Positions 54,069-61,118 of a stretch of DNA of 64,000 nt are shown piece by piece. The stretch is from positions 930,001-994,000 of the forward strand of contig CBDDEI010000002.1 in assembly GCA_965226775.1 (NCBI GenBank), given 5' to 3'. The position numbers were made by a program, and so were the translations under genes. The DNA is from CBDDEI01 sp965226775. GTDB lineage: Bacteria > Chloroflexota > Dehalococcoidia > SHYD01. Under the pieces are notes generated by a model. That model was not told the DNA's origin, did not search any database, and saw nothing but the letters and a program-made list of their open reading frames with translations. Every line of letters begins with the position of its first letter. Position 1 is the stretch's first letter.

Positions 54069-55385
54069 ATGAACGCTTCTCAGCAGACCGCACCCTCCGC
54101 ACCCCACAGAGGGGGCATCTTCTACGGCTGGTACATTGTGGCGGCCTCCATCGCCACAAATATCTACCTGTCCGTCTCCTTCTTCCAGGGCTTCCAGGTC
54201 TTCTTCTTGCCCATCCTCAACGAGTTTGGATGGAGCCGCACGCTGATGTCCGGCGCGTTCTCCCTGCGGCAATTGGAATCGGGGTTCCTGGCGCCGGCCG
54301 CGGGGTTTGCCGTAGACAAATGGGGGCCGCGGAAGGTGATCTTCATTGGCGTGCTTATCGGCGGGCTGGGACTGGCGTCGCTCTCCTTGGTGCAGGCAGT
54401 GTGGATGTTCTACCTGGCCTTCTTGGTGACGGCGGTTGGCGTGAGCGGCGCTTCTCACGGCATTGCCTGGACGGCGGCGGTGACTAACTGGTTCCGGCGG
54501 TTGCGAGGCCGGGCACTGGGGATCGCCTACCTGGGGCCGGTCATAGGCGGGCCGCTCGTAATCATGGTGGCCGTGCTGGAAGAGTCGGTTGGCTGGCGTT
54601 CGGCGCTGGTCATTCTAGGAGTAGGGCTCTGGGTAGTGGGTCTGCCCCTGGCCCTTGTGGCGCGCCGGCGTCCCGAGGACTACGGCATGCTCCCCGACGG
54701 CGATGACCGTCGAGGGGCCACGGCGGAACAATTAGAGGCCGCCCGTATGAGGATGGAGGCGAGCGAGACTCCGAGCATTACCGCCGCTGCAGCAGTCCGC
54801 ATGCCCGCGTTCTGGCTGCTCAGCGGCATTTTTACGATCCACGGCTTTGGGGTCAGCGGCATCATGGTGCACATGATCCCCCTCTTTCAGAGCATAGGGT
54901 TCTCATCACGAGAAGCGGCGGCTGTAGTGGGACTCACCTTCTTCCTAAGCGGCATCGGACGGCTGAGTGCAGGCGTGTTGATGGACCGCTTCGCCGCCCG
55001 GTGGGTGGTGGTTGCTATCGTGGTGTTGCAAACGGTGTCGTTCCTCATCCTCGCGGTCACAGGGAGGCACTGGTGGCAGGTGTTCTTGTTCAGCCTGACC
55101 TATGGTGTGCCCTTTGGCGGGAGCATTCCCACACGGCCGCTGATGATACGAGAGATGTTCGGGTACCAGTCCTTCGGCGCCATCAACGGTCTGGCCCAGG
55201 GTGTATCCATTGCGTCCGGCATGGTGGGCCCGCTGATTATGGGCATCGTCTTTGACCTTACGGGTACGTACACTCCTGCCTTGCTCCTCTTTGCGCTCAC
55301 GACCATTGCGGTGCTGCCGCTGGTGTTCGCGCTGCGTCCCGTCGTCACGAACCCGGAGCGCTCGGACGTGCAAGCGTTGCTGTGA
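54069..55385 (+). CDS. MFS transporter (oxalate/formate antiporter-like)
   Basis: 438 residues, twelve membrane segments, with GGIFYGWYIVAASIATN and the loop RRPEDYGMLPDGDD, the same subfamily as the 51485 transporter. ATG at 54069. Its last codons (ALRPVVTNPERSDVQALL) are part of the 1.44-kb unit copied at 56762 onward. Confidence 0.85.
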   Translation: MNASQQTAPSAPHRGGIFYGWYIVAASIATNIYLSVSFFQGFQVFFLPILNEFGWSRTLMSGAFSLRQLESGFLAPAAGFAVDKWGPRKVIFIGVLIGGLGLASLSLVQAVWMFYLAFLVTAVGVSGASHGIAWTAAVTNWFRRLRGRALGIAYLGPVIGGPLVIMVAVLEESVGWRSALVILGVGLWVVGLPLALVARRRPEDYGMLPDGDDRRGATAEQLEAARMRMEASETPSITAAAAVRMPAFWLLSGIFTIHGFGVSGIMVHMIPLFQSIGFSSREAAAVVGLTFFLSGIGRLSAGVLMDRFAARWVVVAIVVLQTVSFLILAVTGRHWWQVFLFSLTYGVPFGGSIPTRPLMIREMFGYQSFGAINGLAQGVSIASGMVGPLIMGIVFDLTGTYTPALLLFALTTIAVLPLVFALRPVVTNPERSDVQALL

Positions 55386-55397
55386 TAGACTTGCCGC

Positions 55398-56705
55398 ATG
55401 ACGTCAGCCCGCACAGCGCCTCCTAACCCGCCCGCTGCGCCCGCAGCAACGGGGACTTACACCATCCCTGGGGTGGTGCGACGCAATACCATCCTGATGG
55501 CCGCAGCCCAGGCATGTGTAGGCGTGGGCACGCAGATGGTTCCCACGCTGGGCGCGTTGATGGTGGTGCGGTTGCTGGGCTCTGCGACCTTTGCAGGACT
55601 GGGCACCGGCATGCTCGGGTTGAGCCGCTTTCTTGTGTCATACCCCATAGGCATGCTCTCCGACCGCTACGGCCGCAAGCCCGGCATGGTGCTGGGTTTG
55701 TGCATAGCCCTTATGGGGTCGCTGATCTGCGCATCTGCTATGGTCTTGCGATCTTTCCCCATCTTCGTCGTCGGGCAGCTTAGCTTCGGCATGGGATTAG
55801 GCGGTTTACAGCAACTCCGGGTGGCCGCGGCCGACATGTATCCTCCCAACCGTCGCGCGGAGGGACTGGGTTATCTGTTAACCGGCTCCTTCTTTGGCGC
55901 ATTAGGCGGGCCTGCGATAGTGAGCGCGGCCTCAGCCCTGGGGCCGGAGCTGGGTTTGGACTCCATTGCGGTGGCGTGGCTACTGGTGCCCGCCGTGCTA
56001 GTGCCGGCTATCTTTCTGGTGCTGCGGGTGCGGCCCGATCCCAAGTATATCGCCAGCAACCTGGCGGAGTTCTATCCCGGCTATATCTCGCCGCCGCGGC
56101 AGATGGACGCCGCGGGCAACATTCAGACAGGGTTTCGCTATTTTGTGCGCCAGTACCCCCTGTTGACTGCCTTCACAACCAACTTTGCGGTGCAGGGCAC
56201 CATGGCGATGATGATGGCTATGACCGCTTACACCCTGGACGTTCACGGCCATGCGCTGCCGATGATCTCCTTTGCGGTTGCGCTGCACGTCATGGGGATG
56301 TTTGGGCTTTCCTTGCCGCTGGGGAAGCTGAGCGACCGCTACGGCCGCCGCCCGCTGATGATGGCGGGTGTCATCATCACGGCGATGGGATCGTTGCTGA
56401 TCGTGGCCACCCCTACATTTTGGGTCATCACTCTGGGAACGGTACTGGTCGGGATGGGCTGGTCGAGCGCAACGGTGGCGTCAACGGCGCTCATCGGAGA
56501 CTCGAGCCACCCATTGGAGCGCGGGCGGGCCGTGGGCACCAGCGACACCTTCGCCTCTGCTGCGGGCATTACTATGCCGCTGATGGGCGGGCCGCTGGTG
56601 GAACTGCTGGGGTTGCCAGCCGTAGGTATCTTGGGGGCAGTGGTTAGCGGCATTCCCCTTATCTTGCTGTCTCGCCTGGTAGAGCCGCGGATTCCCAAGG
56701 CTTAA
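55398..56705 (+). CDS. MFS transporter, duplicated copy 1
   Basis: 435 residues. Typical MFS loop motif SDRYGRKPG between helices 2 and 3 and again SDRYGRRPL in the second half. Drug/sugar-exporter-like branch, different from the two oxalate/formate-type transporters nearby. About 85% identical to the next gene. Start ATG at 55398, 12 bp after the preceding stop; the ribosome-binding site is weak. Confidence 0.85.
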   Translation: MTSARTAPPNPPAAPAATGTYTIPGVVRRNTILMAAAQACVGVGTQMVPTLGALMVVRLLGSATFAGLGTGMLGLSRFLVSYPIGMLSDRYGRKPGMVLGLCIALMGSLICASAMVLRSFPIFVVGQLSFGMGLGGLQQLRVAAADMYPPNRRAEGLGYLLTGSFFGALGGPAIVSAASALGPELGLDSIAVAWLLVPAVLVPAIFLVLRVRPDPKYIASNLAEFYPGYISPPRQMDAAGNIQTGFRYFVRQYPLLTAFTTNFAVQGTMAMMMAMTAYTLDVHGHALPMISFAVALHVMGMFGLSLPLGKLSDRYGRRPLMMAGVIITAMGSLLIVATPTFWVITLGTVLVGMGWSSATVASTALIGDSSHPLERGRAVGTSDTFASAAGITMPLMGGPLVELLGLPAVGILGAVVSGIPLILLSRLVEPRIPKA

Positions 56706-56710
56706 TGGGC

Positions 56711-56716
56711 TATAAT
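56711..56716 (+). promoter_or_regulatory. -10-like box in duplication copy 1
   Basis: TATAAT followed by the copied leader of the M20 gene (CTTAGGAGCA and GTG). Here it precedes only a five-codon remnant, then the second transporter gene. Same box at 58151 before the intact M20 gene. Confidence 0.4.
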
Positions 56717-56753
56717 TAAGAGACACCACTCTTAGGAGCACGACCGTGGTTAA

Positions 56754-56830
56754 CGAACAACTAGTGTTCGCGTTGCGCCCGTCGTCACCAACCCCGAGCG
56801 CTCAGACGTGCAAGCGTCGCTGTGATGGAC
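56754..56830 (+). pseudogene. duplication junction remnant
   Basis: The first five codons of the M20 peptidase gene (GTGGTTAACGAACAA, beginning near 56746) are fused at about 56761 to the tail of the 54069 transporter gene, now frameshifted by one missing base. It marks the exact join of the tandem duplication and encodes nothing useful. Confidence 0.8.
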
Positions 56831-56837
56831 TTGCCGC

Positions 56838-58145
56838 ATGACTTCGGCGCACACATCGCCGACTAACCCACCCTCTGAGCCCGACGCAACTGCGGTATAC
56901 ACCATCCCTGGGGTGGTGCGGCGCAATATCATCCTGATGGCCGCAGCCCGGGGATGTGTAGGCGTTGGCACGCAGATGGTCATTACTTTTGGTGCGTTGA
57001 TGGTGGTGCGGTTGCTGGGCACAGCGACTTTTGCAGGATTGGGCACCGGTATACTCGCGTTTAGCCGCCTTCTTATGGCATACCCCATAGGTGCGTTCTC
57101 CGACCGCTACGGCCGCAAGCCAAGCATGGTGCTGGGTTTATGCTTAGCGCTCATAGGGGCGTTGATCTGCGCATCCGCTATGGTCTTGCGGTCTTTTCCC
57201 ATCTTCGTCGTCGGGCAGCTTAGCTTCGGCATGGGGCTAGGCGGTTCACAACAGACCCGGGTGGCCGCAGCAGACATGTACCCGCCCAGCCGTCGCGCGG
57301 AGGGATTGGGCTACCTGTTAACCGGCTCCCTATTTGGCGCGATAGGCGGGCCGATGTTAGTGAGTGCGGCCTCAGCCCTGGGGCCGGAGCTGGGTTTGGA
57401 CTCCATTGCGGTGGCGTGGCTGCTGCTGCCCGTGGTGCTGGTGCCGGGAATCTTTCTGGTGTTGCAGGTGCGGCCCGATCCCAAGTATATCGCCAGCAAC
57501 CTGGCGGAGTTCTATCCTGGCTATACCTCGCCGCCGCAGGAGACGGACGCCGCGGGCGATACTCAGACAGGGTTCCTCTATTTTTTGCGCCAGTACCCCC
57601 TGTTGACCGCCTTTATTACAAACTTTGCGGTGATGGGCGCCATGACGATGATGATGGCGATGACCGCCTACACCCTGGACGTTCGCAACAATACCTTGTC
57701 GGTGATATCGTTTGCGGTTGCGCTGCACTTCATGGGGATGTTTGCGCTTTCCCTGCCGGTGGGGAAGCTGAGCGACCGCTACGGCCGCCGCCCGCTCATG
57801 ATAGCGGGTGCCATCATTACGGCGATGGGATCGTTGCTCATCGTGGCCACACCGGTGTTCTGGATCATCACCCTGGGAACGGTACTGGTCGGGGTGGGCT
57901 GGTCGAGCGCAACGGTGGCGTCAACGGCGCTCATCGGAGATGCAACCCACCCATCGGAACTCGGGCGAGCCGTCGGCGCCAGCGACACCTTCACGGCTGC
58001 TGCGGGCATCGCTATGCCGCTGATGGGCGGGCCGCTGGTGGAATTGCTGGGGTTGCCAGCCGTAGGTATCTTGGGGGCGGTGGTTAGCGGCATTCCCCTT
58101 ATCCTGCTGGCCCGACTGGAAGAGCCGCGGACGGTTAAGGCTTAA
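56838..58145 (+). CDS. MFS transporter, duplicated copy 2
   Basis: 435 residues, same length as copy 1 with no indels. The loop motifs SDRYGRKPS and SDRYGRRPL are kept. Substitutions occur in membrane segments (for example VPTLGAL to VITFGAL and MLGLSRFLVS to ILAFSRLLMA), so substrate range could have drifted. Confidence 0.85.
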   Translation: MTSAHTSPTNPPSEPDATAVYTIPGVVRRNIILMAAARGCVGVGTQMVITFGALMVVRLLGTATFAGLGTGILAFSRLLMAYPIGAFSDRYGRKPSMVLGLCLALIGALICASAMVLRSFPIFVVGQLSFGMGLGGSQQTRVAAADMYPPSRRAEGLGYLLTGSLFGAIGGPMLVSAASALGPELGLDSIAVAWLLLPVVLVPGIFLVLQVRPDPKYIASNLAEFYPGYTSPPQETDAAGDTQTGFLYFLRQYPLLTAFITNFAVMGAMTMMMAMTAYTLDVRNNTLSVISFAVALHFMGMFALSLPVGKLSDRYGRRPLMIAGAIITAMGSLLIVATPVFWIITLGTVLVGVGWSSATVASTALIGDATHPSELGRAVGASDTFTAAAGIAMPLMGGPLVELLGLPAVGILGAVVSGIPLILLARLEEPRTVKA

Positions 58146-58150
58146 TGGGC

Positions 58151-58156
58151 TATAAT
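58151..58156 (+). promoter_or_regulatory. candidate -10 box for the M20 peptidase gene
   Basis: TATAAT 30 bp before the GTG start codon; no clear -35. The closeness implies a very short leader carrying only the AGGAG ribosome-binding site. Confidence 0.4.
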
Positions 58157-58185
58157 TAAGAGACACCCTTCTTAGGAGCACAACC

Positions 58186-59365
58186 GTGGTTAACGAACAA
58201 CGTCTGCTGAATTCATTCCTGGATATGGTGCGCATCGATAGCGAGTCGTATCACGAGCGAGAGATTGCCGACAAGCTTGCCGCTGACCTCAAAGCGATGG
58301 GCGCAGAGGTGGTGGAGGACGATGCCGGCGACCGCGTTAAGCGTGCCCCGAGTGTGCCAACTGGGTACGGCTCCGGGAATCTTATCGCAACCTTCAAAGG
58401 GACGTCCGCTACTGCCGAGCCCATTCTGCTCTGCTCCCACATGGACACGGTACCGCCCGGCAAAGGCGTGAAGCCGCTGGTGGAGGACTACATCGTTCGC
58501 ACTGATGGGAAGACTGTCCTAGGCGGTGATGACAAGTCCGGACTGGCGGTCATCATGGAAGCAGTGCAGACGGTGCGAGAGCAGGGTATTCCCGTGGGCG
58601 ACATCGAAGTGGTGTTCACCGTGTGCGAAGAGAAGGGCCTGCTGGGGGCAAAGGCGCTGGACGTCTCACTTCTGCGGTCACGCTACGGCCTCGTGTTCGA
58701 TTGGGAAGAGCCCGGAGTGCTCTACACCAAAGCGCCGGCGGGCATGAGTCTGGAGTGGCGGATCTTCGGCCAGGCGGCGCATGCAGGGCTTGGCGCCGGA
58801 ATCCGGCCTGAGCGCAATCCAGATGGCCAGCAAAGCTATTGCTCAGATGCGTCTGGGGCGTATCGACTTCGAGACTACCGCGAACCTGGGCATCATCAAC
58901 GGCGGCAGGGCGACCAATATCGTTCCCCAAGAAGTGCTGGTGCAGGGCGAGGCCCGCAGCCGCGACCCCAAGAAGCTGGAGGAGCAGGTGCAGCACATGG
59001 CGCAATGCTTCCAGGACGCTGTCACGGGACAGGCTGTGACCGTGGAAGGCGTGACACACATCGCGCGTCTAGAATCCCTTATTGAAGTAGCCTACGAGTC
59101 CATGGACGTACCCGACGACGCGCCGCTGGTTCGCCTGGTGCAGCAAGCGGGCGCGGAGATAGGTGTAACCATTCCCACTAAAGCTATGGGCGGCGCCTGT
59201 GATGCCAATGCGCTCAATGGCAAGGGGCTGCTCGTGGCGAATATGGGCACCGGCATGCGGAATATCCATACTACGAATGAGTGGCTGGACGTGCGGGATA
59301 TGGTAACGACGACAAACCTGGTGGTAGAGCTGCTCCGCTTCCAGGCTGCTCGCAGCGCAACCTAG
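58186..59365 (+). CDS. M20-family metallopeptidase (peptidase T-like), frameshifted
   Basis: Zinc-dependent peptidase: SHMDTVPPG and VLGGDDKSGLA hold the metal ligands, VFTVCEEKGLLGA the catalytic Glu. The second frame (from about 58790) carries the rest of the dimerisation domain (LAPESGLSAIQMASKAI; INGGRATNIVP) and the final ligand area GGACDANALN...MGTGMRNIHT. One extra T at 58790-58791 explains the break. Restored length about 390 residues. GTG start with AGGAG upstream. Substrate: small peptides, inferred. Confidence 0.85.
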
Positions 59366-59381
59366 GGCTTTCTCTTAACGA

Positions 59382-60212
59382 GTGGCCGATCTCTTAGGGG
59401 CCATCCTCCTAGGACTTGTCCAGGGCATCACCGAGTTTGCTCCGGTGAGCAGCACGGCCCATCTGGTGCTCCTCCCGTGGCTATTGGGCTGGAGCAGCCC
59501 CCTTCTGAACAGCCTCACCTTCGACGTCGCCCTCCACATGGGCACCCTTGCCGCGACCCTGGCCTACTTCCGGCGAGATTGGGTGACGCTGGCGCGTGCA
59601 TGGTTGGCGAGCATCAGGGAACGCAGCCTGGCTCCCGACCCGTGGCGGAAGCTGGCATGGCTGCTGGTGCTGGCAACGCTGCCCGGCGCAGCGGCGGGCG
59701 CGCTGTTAGAAGCAGAGGTGGAATCGGCATTCCGAACTCCGTGGGTCATAGGTGTGGCGCTCATAGTGGTAGGGTTGCTGCTTGCGCTGGCGGAGCGGGC
59801 AGGCTCCAAGCGTCTGGGGCTGCTGCAAGTGACGCCGGGGATCGCGCTGCTCACGGGATTGGGGCAAGCCGCCGCGCTGCTGCCGGGAGTGTCCCGCAGT
59901 GGTGGGACCATGACGGTGAGCATGCTGCTGGGGTTGGAGCGAGAGGCCGCGGCACGGTTCTCCTTCCTGCTGGCTGCACCCATCATGCTGGGAGCGGGCG
60001 CCCGGAAGCTGGGTGACCTAGCATCTGTGAGCGGAGACGCGGGGTCGCTGGCAGTGCTGCTGGTGGGCTTCCTGACAGCGGGGGTGACGGGCTATCTGTG
60101 CATCAAGTATCTCCTGCGCTACTTGCAGGTGGGAACCCTTTATGTCTTTGTGGGGTATCGAGTAGCGTTGGGAGTAGCTGTTTTGGCGCTCACGTTGTTC
60201 CGAGGGGGGTAG
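59382..60212 (+). CDS. uppP: undecaprenyl-diphosphatase UppP (BacA)
   Basis: Membrane phosphatase that recycles the cell-wall lipid carrier. Conserved QGITEFAPVSSTAH (about 14-27) and LPGVSRSGGT (about 167-176) catalytic segments, with about eight membrane helices. 276 residues, normal. GTG start at 59382, 16 bp after the M20 stop. Confidence 0.95.
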   Translation: MADLLGAILLGLVQGITEFAPVSSTAHLVLLPWLLGWSSPLLNSLTFDVALHMGTLAATLAYFRRDWVTLARAWLASIRERSLAPDPWRKLAWLLVLATLPGAAAGALLEAEVESAFRTPWVIGVALIVVGLLLALAERAGSKRLGLLQVTPGIALLTGLGQAAALLPGVSRSGGTMTVSMLLGLEREAAARFSFLLAAPIMLGAGARKLGDLASVSGDAGSLAVLLVGFLTAGVTGYLCIKYLLRYLQVGTLYVFVGYRVALGVAVLALTLFRGG

Positions 60213-60395
60213 CAAGACAGGCACGCTACCACTATTCTCTAAGGTACAATAAGTAGGCTAACCAACGTGAGGCTGATGGTCTGGCCTGCTAATACGACCA
60301 TCCAGCGCGTGAAAGCCAGTGCGTTTGCGCAAGATGAGCGCTGAGCAAGGCTCTTGCAGGCCAAGGGCCGCTTCTATAATGATAAATCGCTAAGA

Positions 60396-60401
60396 TATAA
60401 T
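60396..60401 (+). promoter_or_regulatory. candidate -10 box for the DUF3105 gene
   Basis: TATAAT 31 bp before the ATG; another TATAAT lies at 60374-60379. No clear -35 for either. Confidence 0.35.
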
Positions 60402-60431
60402 TTGCCCTTTGTACGATTTGGAGGAAAGTAG

Positions 60432-61049
60432 ATGGAATCATCGTCCAGAGAAGAGGAGCGCCGCGAGCGTAGAGACCAGATACTGGCGCGCCAGGATGAA
60501 GCTTTCCGTAATGCCGACCGGCGAGCCATGAGGCGGAGTCTGATTATCTGGGGCGCAGTGGGCGCCGTGGTCTTGGTGGTGGCGGCTGGCTTGGGATGGG
60601 CGGTTTTGGAAGCTACCCGGCCGCTACCCGGTGAGTCAGTGGCCGACGAAGGGCGCGCGCACGTGGAGGTCGGTACGCCTATTCAGTACGAAACGTACCC
60701 GCCGGCGTCGGGGCCACACTATCCGGCGACTGCGCCTTGGGAGTTCTTTGACGAAGCCATACCTCCCGGCTTCTGGGTGCATAACCTGGAGCACGGCGGC
60801 ATTGTGCTCCTCTATAATTGCCAGGCCAACTGTGATTCCCTGAAAGAGCAACTGCGTGGACTGTATGGCAAGTTTCCGACCTCCAAATACGGCTATCCTA
60901 AGCTGGTAGTTGTACCTGACAAGCAAATTGAGGGGGAGCTAACTGCCCTGGCTTGGGACCGGCGGCTGGTTCTAACAACTTACGACGAGGATACGCTGTA
61001 CCGGTTCTACGTGGCGTTGCTGGACCAGGGGCCGGAGGACGCGCCTTAG
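60432..61049 (+). CDS. DUF3105 domain membrane protein
   Basis: 205 residues: a basic/acidic cytoplasmic N-terminus (about 1-35), one membrane segment (about 36-60) and an extracytoplasmic DUF3105 domain marked by YPPASGPHYP, VHNLEHGGIVLLYNC and the final YVALLDQ. Function unknown in the family. ATG preceded by GGAGGAAA. Confidence 0.88.
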   Translation: MESSSREEERRERRDQILARQDEAFRNADRRAMRRSLIIWGAVGAVVLVVAAGLGWAVLEATRPLPGESVADEGRAHVEVGTPIQYETYPPASGPHYPATAPWEFFDEAIPPGFWVHNLEHGGIVLLYNCQANCDSLKEQLRGLYGKFPTSKYGYPKLVVVPDKQIEGELTALAWDRRLVLTTYDEDTLYRFYVALLDQGPEDAP

Positions 61050-61080
61050 CCAGACGCCCCATCGAATCAGCTTGCACAAG

Positions 61081-61118
61081 AGCGCTCCTAGCGGGCAAGA
61101 AGCCTGCGAAGGAGCGCT
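61081..61118 (+). terminator. hairpin after the DUF3105 gene
   Basis: 9-bp perfect stem (AGCGCTCCT / AGGAGCGCT) with an inner GC-rich stem, then TTTGTC. It overlaps the last codons of the convergent fusion gene. Confidence 0.6.

Larger units (their letters stand above)
55321..56760 (+). repeat. 1.44-kb tandem duplication, copy 1
   Basis: Starts in the last 60 bp of the upstream MFS gene, includes the whole second MFS gene and ends after GTGGTTAACGAACAA, the first five codons of the M20 peptidase gene. Copy 2 follows directly with an offset of 1440 bp over the transporter genes. Confidence 0.95.
56762..58200 (+). repeat. 1.44-kb tandem duplication, copy 2
   Basis: Second copy of the unit at 55321-56760; it ends in the intact start of the M20 peptidase gene. 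Confidence 0.95.

Noticed and set aside
55976..56647. 223-codon frame in the duplicated transporter (twin at 57416-58087)
   Set aside because: Out-of-frame shadow within the MFS gene; conserved between copies only through the duplication.
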